Source: Lachnospiraceae bacterium
Lineage (GTDB): Bacteria; Bacillota; Clostridia; Lachnospirales; Lachnospiraceae
Assembly (NCBI GenBank): GCA_022799175.1
Contig: JAAWNY010000014.1
Span: 1 to 56,552 of the forward strand
Length of the DNA stretch: 56,552 bases
Direction of reading: 5' to 3'
Shown here: positions 8,609-17,908 of the stretch, in pieces
Numbering within the stretch: the first letter of the stretch is position 1
Layout of the letters: each line of letters begins with the position of its first letter
Notes under the pieces: generated by a model
Told to the model about the DNA's origin: nothing
The model's database searches: none
Seen by the model: the letters and a program-made list of their open reading frames with translations, nothing else
Translations under genes and position numbers: made by a program

Positions 8609-8629
8609 AAAATATCTCCTCCCTTACCC

Positions 8630-9421
8630 TTACAGTCTTCCAATATCGGTAGCAGCCTTACTCAAAATCTGGTCATACATCTTGAGCACCTGAGCAGCGC
8701 TTTGGAGCGCCCGTTGTGACGACATCATGGAAACCATCTCCTCCACCATGTCTACATTTGACTTCTCTAAAACTTTCCACAACATAGATGGTGACTCCAC
8801 CTGTTGCGGCTCCTGTTCTGTGGAGAATACACCATAATCTTCTTTATGTAACTGCTCATAGTCCTCAAAATCCACGACGCGGATCGTCCCTATTTCCTCA
8901 GTCTCCACACTATATTCTTCATCTCCAGAACCACCACTCGATATCGTAACCTGAATATTTCCTTTGTTGTCCACCGTAAAATTCTCGTTGTTAATCTGAA
9001 TCGGCTGACCGTCCGTGCTCTGAACTCTCCCCAGGCCATCTAAAGCCAGATAACCTTCATTATCTACATGAAACGATCCATTGCGGGTGTAACGGACTCC
9101 CATTGGCGTCTCAATGCAAAAGAATCCCGGACTCGTCAATGCAAAATCAAAAATGCCGTCTGTTAAATCAAAACTCCCCTGTTCAAAATTGACATGCGTC
9201 TGATCTGCCGCCCGTATCTTGGAGGTAGTGGCTAGAGGCTCTGCTCCTTCCTTATAGCGCTTTCCGGTTCGATATAGCATCTCCTCCTGAAACGTTGTGC
9301 TGACCATTTTATCTCGTTTATAACCGGGAGTCTGAATATTGACCATGTTATTACTGATCACATTCAAATTCCTGCTCTGGGTCAGCATTCCGGACGCCAG
9401 ATTATAGAATCCCTGATACAT
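8630..9421 (-). CDS. flgF: Flagellar rod/hook-basal body protein, FlgF/FlhO-like
   Basis: A 263-residue axial protein with the conserved N-terminal rod motif (LNVISNNMVNIQTPGYKRDK) and C-terminal helix (NVDMVEEMVSMMSSQRALQSA). The central segment FALTSPGFFCIETPMGVRYTRNG is typical of the FlgF/FlgG family. It is the first of two rod paralogues downstream of sigD. An AAGGAGGAG ribosome site precedes the ATG. It is exported through the flagellar type III system and polymerised into the rod. FlgF versus FlhO naming cannot be settled by eye. Confidence 0.82.
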   Translation of the reverse strand: MYQGFYNLASGMLTQSRNLNVISNNMVNIQTPGYKRDKMVSTTFQEEMLYRTGKRYKEGAEPLATTSKIRAADQTHVNFEQGSFDLTDGIFDFALTSPGFFCIETPMGVRYTRNGSFHVDNEGYLALDGLGRVQSTDGQPIQINNENFTVDNKGNIQVTISSGGSGDEEYSVETEEIGTIRVVDFEDYEQLHKEDYGVFSTEQEPQQVESPSMLWKVLEKSNVDMVEEMVSMMSSQRALQSAAQVLKMYDQILSKAATDIGRL

Positions 9422-9477
9422 GCCGTCTCCTCCTTCATAAAATCAATTGGCAATGGTAATGGTTCAATATCCTTTCA

Positions 9478-10254
9478 TTACCGATAATTACTCATATATT
9501 CTTTTAGTTTCCGTATTGCTGAACTATGAATCTGAGAGATACGTGGTTCACTGACATTCAGAATCTGAGCAATTTGCCCCATATTCAGCTCCTCCACATA
9601 ATACAATGAAACCACCAGCTTTTCTTTCTCTTTCAGACTTTCAATCGCTTCCGTCAGAACCTGGCGGGATTCTTCTTTCAGAAAAGCCTTTTCTGGCTGG
9701 GAATCGATATCCCCACTAGACAACTGTATCGACTGGTGATCCCCTTCATCATCCGTAATCATATCCAAGGACAATACATTCATCATTACACTCATTCGCT
9801 GCATTTTTCGATATTTACGAATATCCATCCCCATATGATCGGCAATATCTTCATCCGAAGGCGGGAAACCCAGAGTCCTTTCCAACTCTACACGGGCATT
9901 CTCCATCGCTTTTACCTGCTTGCGAAAGTCTCGGGGCATCCAATCATTCTTACGAACCAGATCAATAATCATCCCTCGGATTCTCCGGGAAATAAAAGTC
10001 TCAAACTTATTATCTCGCTCCGGGTCGTATCTGTCAATACCCTTCATGATAGCAATGACACCTTCATTAATAATATCTTCCATCTGCAGCGTACCTGCAT
10101 AAACATTACGCATCTGCAAAGCAATCGTCTTCACAATGTAAAGATGGCGGAGAGTAAGTGCCTGCTTCACCTCCAGCTTTCCTTCCTTGCGGTACAGCTC
10201 CAGAAGCTCCTCATTCGTCTTCTCTTCTAGATAATCTGCCGGCATCCTCCCCAT
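9478..10254 (-). CDS. sigD: Flagellar sigma factor SigD/FliA
   Basis: About 258 residues. Region 2 is visible in MEDIINEGVIAIMKGIDRYDPERDNKFETF followed by SRRIRGMIIDLVRKNDW. Region 3 has PPSDEDIADHMGM and region 4 has LNMGQIAQILNVSEPRISQIHSSAIRKLKEY. This is the FliA/WhiG/SigD pattern for a sigma factor that transcribes late flagellar genes (flagellin, cap, motility). It lies directly after flhA; flhF and flhG, often found between them, are absent. The start is uncertain: GTG 10257, ATG 10254 and ATG 10245 all lie near GGGAGG. One candidate target, with GCCGATAT, lies at 32389. Confidence 0.95.
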   Translation of the reverse strand: MGRMPADYLEEKTNEELLELYRKEGKLEVKQALTLRHLYIVKTIALQMRNVYAGTLQMEDIINEGVIAIMKGIDRYDPERDNKFETFISRRIRGMIIDLVRKNDWMPRDFRKQVKAMENARVELERTLGFPPSDEDIADHMGMDIRKYRKMQRMSVMMNVLSLDMITDDEGDHQSIQLSSGDIDSQPEKAFLKEESRQVLTEAIESLKEKEKLVVSLYYVEELNMGQIAQILNVSEPRISQIHSSAIRKLKEYMSNYR

Positions 10255-10271
10255 CACCTCCCTTACACCGG

Positions 10272-12416
10272 TCAGGCGCCTTTCCTTCCTGTGGTATCCA
10301 GAGTCAAGCTGCCTATTGACTGAATCTGCACATTATTTGAAATCTCATTAAAAGATAACACTCTGACATTGGGATAAAACTGGTCAATCAACCGATAAAA
10401 ATGTACGCGCATAACCTGTGAAGTCAAAATAACCGGGCTTTGAGAAAGACCGCTAAACTTCTTCAACTGCACAGTGATTTGATTCACCAGACTCTGTAAT
10501 ACATCCGGGCTTAATGCTAGATAGTAACCACGCTCTCCTTTTGAGAGACAGCCTACCATCGTCCGCTCCAGCTCTGCATCCATGGTAATCACCTTCATGC
10601 TGCCATCTTCACAATACATACGAGTGATTGTGCGTTTCAAAGCGGCACGAATATTTTCAATCAGGGCATCCACATCTTTCGGAGGCATACCAGTATCCGA
10701 AATCGTCTCAATAATGGTTTCAATGATCGTCTCCAGATCCTTAATCGGTACCCCTTCTTTCAACAGGCTAGTAAGAATCTTTTGAAACAAGCTATAACTA
10801 ATCACATTCGGAAATGCTTCTTCAATCAATTCTGGCGAGGATTTGCGAATATTATCCACCAGATGAATCACTTCCTGACGAGTAATCAATTCATGCGCAT
10901 GCTGCTTGACTACTTCTGACAAGTGAGTAACCAACACCGAAAGAGGATCGATCACCGTATAACCATAAATCTCTGCCATCTCTCGATCCTCTGGTCGGAT
11001 CCAGCGGCTAGGAATTCCATATGCCGGTTCAATCGTTTCGATCCCATCGATCTCCTTTTCTGGATTCTCCGGCTCTAATGCCAGATAATAATCTACCAGA
11101 ATTTCACCTTTGGCTACCTCTTCTCCCTTTATCTTAATGCAGTACTGATTTGTATTTAAACCAGAACTATCACGCAACCGGATAGAAGGAATAACAAATC
11201 CCATATCCTGAGCATATTGCCGACGGAAAATAATAATCCGGTTGATCAGCCGTCCTCCTACGGATTCATCTACTAAAGGAATCAGACTATAGCCGAATTC
11301 CATTTCAATCGCCTCCACAGAAAGCAAGGTATAGACATTGTTCACATCCTTGTAGTATTCTTCCTCGCTGACCGGCTTTGATGTCTCTTCCTCCGGGGTA
11401 CCCTCGATAGGTTCCGGCTCTGCTCCCCGGGCCGCTGGCGCTCCAAAAGCTCCGGCCAACGCCATCCCCGGCTCGGCCTGGATCCGCCGTGACAAATAAT
11501 AGCCACCAGCAATCAACCCTACTGAAATAATTACCAGCTGGATCACTGGCATCCCGGGAACGATTGTCAATACCGCAATCACGACACCACTGATCATAAT
11601 CGCTGTTGGCTGCCCCATAAACTGTTTGGAAACATCTTCATTGAGGCTGCCTTCCGAAACCGCACGGGTTACAATCATACCCGTAGCCGTAGAAATCAAC
11701 AAAGAGGGAATCTGTCCCACCAAGCCGTCACCGACCGTAGCGATGGAATAAGTGCTAAGTACCTCTGCTATGGTTCCTCCTCCCTGAACCATACCAATAA
11801 TGCTGCCGCCAATCAAATTGATAGCGGTGGTAATCAGAGACATAATGGAATCGCCTTTTACAATCTTAGTGGCACCATCCATAGAACCATAGAAGTCTGC
11901 TTCTCTCTGAATCTTTTCACGCCGAAGTTTTGCCTGTTGTTCGTTAATCAGGCCGGAGTTCAAATCGGCATCAATGGCCATCTGTTTTCCTGGCATAGCA
12001 TCCAGAGTAAACCTTGCAGCCACCTCAGACACGCGCTCTGCACCCTTTGTAATAACGATAAACTGCATCAATACAATGATCATATAGATAATCAGGCCGA
12101 CTATCACATTTCCCTGCAAAACAAAATCACCAAAAGCTTTGATGATCTGCCCTGAGGAACCAGAATGAGAAAGAATATTTCGTGTAGTGGAAACATTGAT
12201 CCCCAACCGGAATAAAGTCGTGATCAGAAGCAGCGACGGAAATATAGAAAACTCCAGCGGTTCGCGAATAGTCATTGTGGTTACTAAAATCATCATCGAA
12301 AGCGACATATTGATGATAATCGCCACATCCACCAGCGCCGCTGGCAGCGGTATAATCAATAACAGAACAACGGTAAGTACAAACAGCACCACCGAATAAC
12401 TCAGTAACTTTTTCAT
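10272..12416 (-). CDS. flhA: Flagellar export gate protein FlhA
   Basis: About 714 residues from the ATG at 12416, chosen because GGAG sits 5 bases upstream; an in-frame ATG at 12434 is less well placed. The N-terminal half has about eight membrane helices and the conserved FHIPEP-type signature region (LLITTLFRLGINVSTTRNIL; ERVSEVAARFTLDAMPGKQMAID). The C-terminal half is the cytosolic domain that forms the nonameric export ring. FlhA couples proton flow to substrate export. The usual flhB-flhA order is kept. Confidence 0.97.
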   Translation of the reverse strand: MKKLLSYSVVLFVLTVVLLLIIPLPAALVDVAIIINMSLSMMILVTTMTIREPLEFSIFPSLLLITTLFRLGINVSTTRNILSHSGSSGQIIKAFGDFVLQGNVIVGLIIYMIIVLMQFIVITKGAERVSEVAARFTLDAMPGKQMAIDADLNSGLINEQQAKLRREKIQREADFYGSMDGATKIVKGDSIMSLITTAINLIGGSIIGMVQGGGTIAEVLSTYSIATVGDGLVGQIPSLLISTATGMIVTRAVSEGSLNEDVSKQFMGQPTAIMISGVVIAVLTIVPGMPVIQLVIISVGLIAGGYYLSRRIQAEPGMALAGAFGAPAARGAEPEPIEGTPEEETSKPVSEEEYYKDVNNVYTLLSVEAIEMEFGYSLIPLVDESVGGRLINRIIIFRRQYAQDMGFVIPSIRLRDSSGLNTNQYCIKIKGEEVAKGEILVDYYLALEPENPEKEIDGIETIEPAYGIPSRWIRPEDREMAEIYGYTVIDPLSVLVTHLSEVVKQHAHELITRQEVIHLVDNIRKSSPELIEEAFPNVISYSLFQKILTSLLKEGVPIKDLETIIETIIETISDTGMPPKDVDALIENIRAALKRTITRMYCEDGSMKVITMDAELERTMVGCLSKGERGYYLALSPDVLQSLVNQITVQLKKFSGLSQSPVILTSQVMRVHFYRLIDQFYPNVRVLSFNEISNNVQIQSIGSLTLDTTGRKGA

Positions 12417-12454
12417 GGTAACTCCATCCATCAAGAGTGATTGGTGTCAAATAT

Positions 12455-13528
12455 TTATCGGAGCATATCTTCCCTATGGCCTTCCCGGTAAATGTATACC
12501 AGAATTTCTGCCACTGCTCCGTAAAACTCTGCCGGAATCTCTCGATCCAGCTCACAAGACGCATACAGCGCCCTGGCCAATGGCCGGTTTTCAATTACGA
12601 ACACCCCGTGCTCTTCTCCGACCCGTATAATTCTCAATGCCAATTCATCCTGCCCCTTCGCGAGAACAACTGGCGCCCCGTTCTTTTCCGGATCGTATTT
12701 CAACGCCACCGCAAAATGAGTCGGGTTTCTAACAATCACATCTGCCTCAGGAACCTTCTGCATCATACGGCTCATAGCCATCTGACGTTGCAGTTTCCGG
12801 ATTCTTCCTTTGATTTCCGGATTTCCTTCGGTCATTTTATATTCCTCTTTTACCTCTTGCTTTGTCATTTTCAGATTATTTTCATAATCCCATCTCTGAT
12901 AAAGATAATCAAAAAACGCCACAACTGCAAAAGCAATGCAAACCTTTTCGACCAGCTCAAATACCAACTGCAGCATTCGGGCTGCGGACAACATCACCTG
13001 CATATCCAGCATTTGCGATATCTCCACCAAATCAGTCCGCAACAGATTATAAAGCAGTGCCATCAACAAGCTGATTTTGAGCAGATTCTTCACCAACTCT
13101 ACCATCTTTTTGATTCCGAACATGCGCTTGATTCCGGTAATTGGATTCATCTTGCTGAACTTAGGCTGAAGCGACTGAAAACTGACATTAAAACGAGTCT
13201 GAACTCCATGTGCCAGAATTCCCAGCACTATCGATGCCAGCAAAATCGGCATGGAACATTTCAGCGCTGCTACCACCATATAAATAAAAATATGAGGTGA
13301 GGAACCTAAAGGATCCTCAGTCCCTACTTTTCGAAAAAAATAAACCATACAATCCCGTATGGTTTCATACAGGAACGGGAGACACAGCCTGAGCATACAA
13401 AATATACCGAACAGCATAACAACCGTCACCGCATCTCGACTCTGAAATACATTACCCTCCTTGCGGGCATCCTTCCGTCGTTTACTAGTTGGTTGCTCGG
13501 TCTTCTCCTGTCCGTTTGACTCCGCCAA
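12455..13528 (-). CDS. flhB: Flagellar export switch protein FlhB
   Basis: About 357 residues. A TTG at 13528 gives the best spacing to GGGAG; GTG codons at 13537 and 13534 are alternatives. The basic N-terminus EKTEQPTSKRRKDARKEGNV, four membrane segments and the autocleavage motif NPTHFAVALKYD are all present. Self-cleavage within NPTH switches export specificity from rod/hook to filament substrates, in concert with FliK, which is encoded in the same operon. Confidence 0.96.
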   Translation of the reverse strand: MAESNGQEKTEQPTSKRRKDARKEGNVFQSRDAVTVVMLFGIFCMLRLCLPFLYETIRDCMVYFFRKVGTEDPLGSSPHIFIYMVVAALKCSMPILLASIVLGILAHGVQTRFNVSFQSLQPKFSKMNPITGIKRMFGIKKMVELVKNLLKISLLMALLYNLLRTDLVEISQMLDMQVMLSAARMLQLVFELVEKVCIAFAVVAFFDYLYQRWDYENNLKMTKQEVKEEYKMTEGNPEIKGRIRKLQRQMAMSRMMQKVPEADVIVRNPTHFAVALKYDPEKNGAPVVLAKGQDELALRIIRVGEEHGVFVIENRPLARALYASCELDREIPAEFYGAVAEILVYIYREGHREDMLR

Positions 13529-13586
13529 GCTCACCACTCCCTTCTGTCAATCCGAAATCCGTTCACTCCTGTCTCAATGATTGAGA

Positions 13587-14339
13587 TCATCCCATAAGCG
13601 CCAGCAGACGCTGCATATAGAGAAACATATTATCAATCATCACATACAACCGGGCTGACATGGGACTGAACAAATATACCAGCATCATCAATCCTACGAT
13701 GATCTTAACCTGAAAATTAACTGCAAAAACATTGATCTGAGGAATCATCCTCATTAAAATTCCCACCGCTGCTTCCGTCACTAGCTCCATAGCCACTACC
13801 GGGAAAGCGAATTGAAATCCCATAACAATATTTGTACGAAAAATCTCCAGCATCAGCTCCGAAAGTTCCGGCCGTATCACGACCTCGCCAAAGGGGATTA
13901 TCCTTGCCGAAGTAAAAAACAGAGCAATCAGACGTATGTGTCCATCCACAGCAAGAAAAATCATTGCCAAAAAAGCGTAGTACAAACCAGATGTAATCGT
14001 CATCTGCGTATTATATTGTGGATCATAAACCTGCGCCATAGAAAGGCCCATAATGTTATCCATGATTGCCGAAGCAAAACGAACAATAGCAAATGTCATC
14101 TCCATGGAGAAACCTAGCACAAAGCCTACCATCAGCTCTTTCACCAGCATGACTCCATATTCTAGCATATTTGCAGGTTGATGAGTGAGTGTCCCTCCCA
14201 CCCCGGCATACATCATCAGGGAAAGTACAAAAATCAATGCTCCCTTGGCCATTCTGGGATAATTGGTTCTGCCCAGAATCGGATTGAAAACCACCGCTCC
14301 GCTCATCCGCATAAATACCAGAGTAAAAAGAATAAACAT
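13587..14339 (-). CDS. fliR: Flagellar export gate protein FliR
   Basis: A 250-residue polytopic membrane protein with several hydrophobic helices. It has the family N-terminus (FTLVFMRMSGAVVFNPILG), GFVLGFSMEMTFAIVRFA and the conserved segment QINVFAVNFQVKIIVGLMML. It sits in the fliP-fliQ-fliR-flhB-flhA export gate block, six bases after fliQ. FliR closes the helical FliP5Q4R1 gate through which axial proteins pass. Confidence 0.95.
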   Translation of the reverse strand: MFILFTLVFMRMSGAVVFNPILGRTNYPRMAKGALIFVLSLMMYAGVGGTLTHQPANMLEYGVMLVKELMVGFVLGFSMEMTFAIVRFASAIMDNIMGLSMAQVYDPQYNTQMTITSGLYYAFLAMIFLAVDGHIRLIALFFTSARIIPFGEVVIRPELSELMLEIFRTNIVMGFQFAFPVVAMELVTEAAVGILMRMIPQINVFAVNFQVKIIVGLMMLVYLFSPMSARLYVMIDNMFLYMQRLLALMG

Positions 14340-14345
14340 GATTCA

Positions 14346-14606
14346 TCAACTCCCTATCAGGGACATCATTAACCTGGTAAAATCCTGCAACATTGCCAGA
14401 ATCGTACTTCCCAAAAAACCCATCACTGCCAAAATCGAAAGGAACTTTGGCACAAAAGTCAAGGTCTGTTCATTGATTTGCGTCGCTGCCTGAAAAATAG
14501 CAATCAGCACACCCACCACCATACTGATCAACAAAAACGGCATTGTCAAGCGTACTGCCAGTTGAAAAGTATCATACATAATATCTAGAATCTCTAAATC
14601 TGACAT
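14346..14606 (-). CDS. fliQ: Flagellar export gate protein FliQ
   Basis: An 86-residue protein with two transmembrane helices (about 16-38 and 52-72) and the family sequence LTMPFLLISMVVGVLIAIFQ, then ATQINEQTLTFVPKFL. Typical length is about 89. GAAGAGAGG precedes the ATG. It lies between fliP and fliR in the export gate block and is a structural subunit of the FliPQR channel. Confidence 0.96.
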   Translation of the reverse strand: MSDLEILDIMYDTFQLAVRLTMPFLLISMVVGVLIAIFQAATQINEQTLTFVPKFLSILAVMGFLGSTILAMLQDFTRLMMSLIGS

Positions 14607-14629
14607 GGCTACCTCTCTTCCTCACGACG

Positions 14630-15289
14630 CTAGTGAAAGCTCGTTACAATACTCTCAAACAACAACTCCCAGCCATTCACTGTCACAAAAAGCAAAAGCT
14701 TAAAGGGCAACGAAATCATTGCTGGCGGAAGCATTACCATTCCCATAGACATCAACGTTGTCGATACAATAATATCTACTAACAAAAATGGCAGATAAAT
14801 CAAAAAACCTGCCAAAAACCCTGTCTTTAACTCGCTGGTCATAAAAGCTGGAACCACTACAGTCAATGGATAATCTTGGGGATTTTCCTGTACTGAGGTA
14901 TTCGACAAGCGAAGAAAGGTCTCCATTGTATTGACCTCCGTATTCCGGAGCATAAAGTCCTTCAACGGCACTACCATCCGCTCTAGAGCTTCCTCCTGAG
15001 AAATCTCCTCCCTCAGGTATGGTTGATATGCCTCCTCATTGATTCGATCCAATACTGGACTCATAATATATAAAGTCAAAAAGAGAGCAATCCCTACCAA
15101 TACCATGTTTGGTGGAGCCTGCTGAACACCCATTGCATTCCTGGCAAAGGATAAAATGATGATCGTCCTCGTAAAGGAAGTCATCATAATAACAATGGAG
15201 GGCAAGAGTGCCGCAAGAGTGAGCAGAATAATCAAATCTAAAACAGGGACGTTTCCGCCATTTAATTGTGTAAGAAGGTCATTCATCAT
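14630..15289 (-). CDS. fliP: Flagellar export gate protein FliP
   Basis: About 219 residues from the ATG at 15289 (or 15286), both just after GGGAGGGAAA and overlapping the end of fliO; a longer frame to 15331 lacks a good ribosome site. Conserved FliP segments are visible: VIMMTSFTRTIIILSFARNA, NMVLVGIALFLTLYIM, VPAFMTSELKTGFLAGFLIY and MGMVMLPPAMISLPFKLLLF. The N-terminus is short and lacks the long cleavable leader of enteric FliP. It forms the pentameric core of the export gate. Confidence 0.96.
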   Translation of the reverse strand: MMNDLLTQLNGGNVPVLDLIILLTLAALLPSIVIMMTSFTRTIIILSFARNAMGVQQAPPNMVLVGIALFLTLYIMSPVLDRINEEAYQPYLREEISQEEALERMVVPLKDFMLRNTEVNTMETFLRLSNTSVQENPQDYPLTVVVPAFMTSELKTGFLAGFLIYLPFLLVDIIVSTTLMSMGMVMLPPAMISLPFKLLLFVTVNGWELLFESIVTSFH

Positions 15290-15638
15290 TTTCCCTCCCA
15301 TTTTTTTCAGAACGCCCAAGCTGTTTCTCAAAAAACTCTCTGAACGGGCGCTGCATACTCACAGGCATTCCCAGCGGCTGCTCTGTTTCAAACTCGCCCT
15401 CTACCTTTGATAAAAGCTGAATTCCCGCCTGACTGACACCAACCAGATAGTTATCTTCTCCCACCTGCAAAAGCAAAACGCTGCGATCTCTTCCTACCTG
15501 CAACTGTCCCACCAGCCGGATATTACCAGAACCAGAAAACTGCCCCCACTGCTTTCCCAGCAGACGGCTACACCACCAGGCCATCACCAGCACCACGATA
15601 ACGGTCAGCACTGCACGAAACAATGTCAATCCTTCCAT
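15279..15638 (-). CDS. fliO: Flagellar export assembly factor FliO
   Basis: A 119-residue protein with one N-terminal membrane helix (about residues 7-24) and a small cytosolic domain (IRLVGQLQVGRDRSVLLLQV, DNYLVGVSQAGIQLL). This is the FliO pattern, a chaperone for FliP assembly. It starts right after fliY and overlaps the start of fliP by about 11 bases. Sequence conservation in this family is weak; position and topology carry much of the call. Confidence 0.9.
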   Translation of the reverse strand: MEGLTLFRAVLTVIVVLVMAWWCSRLLGKQWGQFSGSGNIRLVGQLQVGRDRSVLLLQVGEDNYLVGVSQAGIQLLSKVEGEFETEQPLGMPVSMQRPFREFFEKQLGRSEKNGRENDE

Positions 15639-15639
15639 C

Positions 15640-16950
15640 TTATAAGCTTTCCGGATTCAGTTCTCTTGTCACAATTTCTGTAACACGGATACCGAAATTG
15701 TCTTCCACCACCACGATATCTCCTTTAGCAATACACTGACCATTCACAAATAGATCTACCTGTTCTCCTGCCATCTTATCTAAAACAACCAATGTACCCT
15801 GCGTAAATTCCAAGATATCCTTAACTAATCGTTTGGTTCTTCCAATTTCTACCGACAATTCCAGAGGTACTTTCATCAGCATCTCCTGATTCGTCTTGTC
15901 CTCCTCTCCCTCTCCGGCAGAATCCTGAATCTGCGGAGACGTCAGAGGCCGGATAATCGAATTCCCCGCATTGGAGGAAGAAGAATCGGAAGAAGACGTC
16001 TTGGTTGTTTTCATCATCTCCATCATCTGCATCTGTGTCTGTTGCATCTGATTGAGAAGCTGAAGCATCATAGGATCCATTCCTGGAGAAGGATATGGAT
16101 AATATGGCTGCTGCATTCCCTGCTGCGCAGCTGCCTGCATCGATGGATCGACCATCTGTGGCATTGGCTGAGGTTGCGGTGCTGGTTGCGGTTGTGGCAC
16201 AGGCGCAACCACAGGTACTGGCTCGGGCTCTGGTGCCTGTACTGGCTCGGGTTCTGCTGCTTGTACTGGAGACTCAGGTTCCGAAACCATAGGCGGCTCG
16301 GGTTCCGGGGTCGGCTGTACCGATTCTGTGGATGGTTCTGGCTCCTTCGTCAAACCAAGAGAATCGGCAAAAGGCTCTAAAAGCCGTTTGGCCAGCTTTG
16401 TCGGCATGATGTTCATAAACTCACTATTGAGCTTATCTTCGATTTCCAGGCGGAAACGCACCACCACCATACCATCCGCTTCTATAAAATATTTATTCTT
16501 AAATTCCTCTGGTTCCCCGATCTCAAAAGACTTGGGTGTGGATATATTGACAATTGTTCCCAGAAACTCTGACAATGCTGTGGCCGAAGACCCCATCATT
16601 TGATTCATTACCTCACAGATGGCACTGATATACAGTTCATCCATCTCAAATTCTGCTTCTGGAATATCGCCTCCCATCATGGTGCTCACAATAATACGGA
16701 TATCCTCCTTGCGAAACATCATGATGTTTTTGCCTTCCAAACCCTCTACATAATCAATTTCAACACCAATAGCCGGTTCCAGGCGCTTGAATTCGAATTC
16801 ATCCTTCCTCTGGACCAGCACTACGGGTGTGGTAATATTCACTTTTGTGCCCAGCATCGTGGAAACTGCTGTCGCTGATGCGCCAAGGCTGATATTCATA
16901 ATCTCGCCTATCGCATCCAGCTCCATCTCATTAAAGCTGCTAGCGCCCAT
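15640..16950 (-). CDS. fliY: Flagellar switch phosphatase FliY (CheC-like + FliN domain)
   Basis: The protein has 436 residues. Residues about 8-200 are a CheC-like domain with two intact phosphatase signatures: D12-x3-E16-x2-N19 with Pro42, and S-x3-E-x2-N in SAICEVMN with a Pro 23 residues on. A long Pro/Glu/Gln-rich and Met-rich linker follows (about 205-335). The C-terminal 80 residues are the FliN/SpoA domain (PLELSVEIGRTKRLVKDIL ... GDIVVVEDNFGIRVTEI). No CheY-binding peptide like that at the FliM N-terminus is seen. It forms the C-ring base and removes phosphate from CheY-P at the motor. No separate fliN lies in this operon. Confidence 0.95.
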   Translation of the reverse strand: MGASSFNEMELDAIGEIMNISLGASATAVSTMLGTKVNITTPVVLVQRKDEFEFKRLEPAIGVEIDYVEGLEGKNIMMFRKEDIRIIVSTMMGGDIPEAEFEMDELYISAICEVMNQMMGSSATALSEFLGTIVNISTPKSFEIGEPEEFKNKYFIEADGMVVVRFRLEIEDKLNSEFMNIMPTKLAKRLLEPFADSLGLTKEPEPSTESVQPTPEPEPPMVSEPESPVQAAEPEPVQAPEPEPVPVVAPVPQPQPAPQPQPMPQMVDPSMQAAAQQGMQQPYYPYPSPGMDPMMLQLLNQMQQTQMQMMEMMKTTKTSSSDSSSSNAGNSIIRPLTSPQIQDSAGEGEEDKTNQEMLMKVPLELSVEIGRTKRLVKDILEFTQGTLVVLDKMAGEQVDLFVNGQCIAKGDIVVVEDNFGIRVTEIVTRELNPESL

Positions 16951-16992
16951 TTTTCAATCTCCTTTTATCCAAATTTTTCAATGCGCGGAATA

Positions 16993-17442
16993 TTATTTAC
17001 CAATTTCCAGCGCCTTTTGCGCCATCAGCTTCATTGCATTCAAAGCCGTAACATTTGCCTCATAAGATCTGGTTGCCGACATACTGTCAACCGTCTCCTT
17101 CAGCAGATCCACATTTGGCATTGTCACAAAACCATTCTCATCCGCATCCGGATGACCCGGATTATATACCTGCTTCATCTCCCGGTCATCTTCGATAATC
17201 CCAGCTACACGGACTCCCGCGTTTCTGCCAGAAAATCCTTTTCCTGCAGACGCATTACGCAGCGCTTCCCGAAAGGATTTTGCTCCAAAACTTTCAAAGA
17301 GCACATCCTTTCTACGGTATGCGCCACCTCCCTCTGTCCTAGTGGTGTCAATATTAGCAATATTTTCTGCTGCGATGTCCATCCGGACACGTTGGGCGCT
17401 CAAAGCAGACGCACTGATATCAAATGAACTTAAAAAAGCCAT
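16993..17442 (-). CDS. flgC: Flagellar proximal rod protein FlgC, displaced
   Basis: About 149 residues from the ATG at 17442, which has GGAGG seven bases upstream; an earlier in-frame TTG at 17463 lacks this. N-terminal FDISASALSAQRVRMDIAAENIANI and C-terminal YNPGHPDADENGFVTMPNVD plus SYEANVTALNAMK are diagnostic of FlgC. FlgC with FlgB forms the proximal rod. Its usual place is between flgB and fliE, but here it lies between cheY and fliY about 13 kb downstream in the same operon, while flgB-fliE are adjacent. Confidence 0.95.
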   Translation of the reverse strand: MAFLSSFDISASALSAQRVRMDIAAENIANIDTTRTEGGGAYRRKDVLFESFGAKSFREALRNASAGKGFSGRNAGVRVAGIIEDDREMKQVYNPGHPDADENGFVTMPNVDLLKETVDSMSATRSYEANVTALNAMKLMAQKALEIGK

Positions 17443-17463
17443 TTCTTTTCCTCCTGACAGCAA

Positions 17464-17826
17464 CTACTGTCCTAAAATGGTATTTACAGTCTGGACGATA
17501 CGCTCGGCATTAAATGGTTTTACAATAAAGTCCTTTGCTCCGGACTTAATGGCATCCACCACCATTCCTTCCTGTCCCATAGCTGTACACATAACAATCT
17601 TGGCATTTGGATCATTCTCGCGAATTTTCTTAAGTGCTTGAAGGCCATCCATGTTAGGCATAGTAATATCCATAATTACCATATCCGGCTTTTCCTCGTC
17701 GTACTTCTTTACCGCCTCTGCCCCATCCTGCGCTTCTACAAAATTATCATACCCGCTTTTGGTCAGAGCATTCTTAACCATCATTCGCATAAATGCGGCA
17801 TCATCCACCAACATAATCTTAGGCAT
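17464..17826 (-). CDS. cheY: Chemotaxis response regulator CheY
   Basis: A 120-residue stand-alone receiver domain with all key residues: Asp8-Asp9, phospho-acceptor Asp53 (MVIMDITMP), Thr81 (MCTAMG) and Lys103 (IVKPF). CheY-P binds FliM and sets the direction of flagellar rotation. It lies between fliM and flgC, close to fliY, whose product dephosphorylates it. The conserved segment around residues 54-70 is typical of Firmicute CheY. Confidence 0.97.
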   Translation of the reverse strand: MPKIMLVDDAAFMRMMVKNALTKSGYDNFVEAQDGAEAVKKYDEEKPDMVIMDITMPNMDGLQALKKIRENDPNAKIVMCTAMGQEGMVVDAIKSGAKDFIVKPFNAERIVQTVNTILGQ

Positions 17827-17908
17827 TGTGTTCCCCTCTCTTTTTTAAATAATATATGATATAATTTTAAATATCAACCTAGCATAATGTCAACAGAAAA
17901 ATTGCTGA

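Noticed and set aside
12437-13300. 287-codon plus-strand frame opposite flhB
   Set aside because: Composition is His/Gln/Ser-rich as expected for the reverse of a membrane-protein gene; flhB is certain.
16042-16380. Trp/Arg/Leu-rich plus-strand frame
   Set aside because: It is the reverse of the Pro/Glu/Gln-rich linker of FliY; low-complexity sequence leaves open shadow frames.
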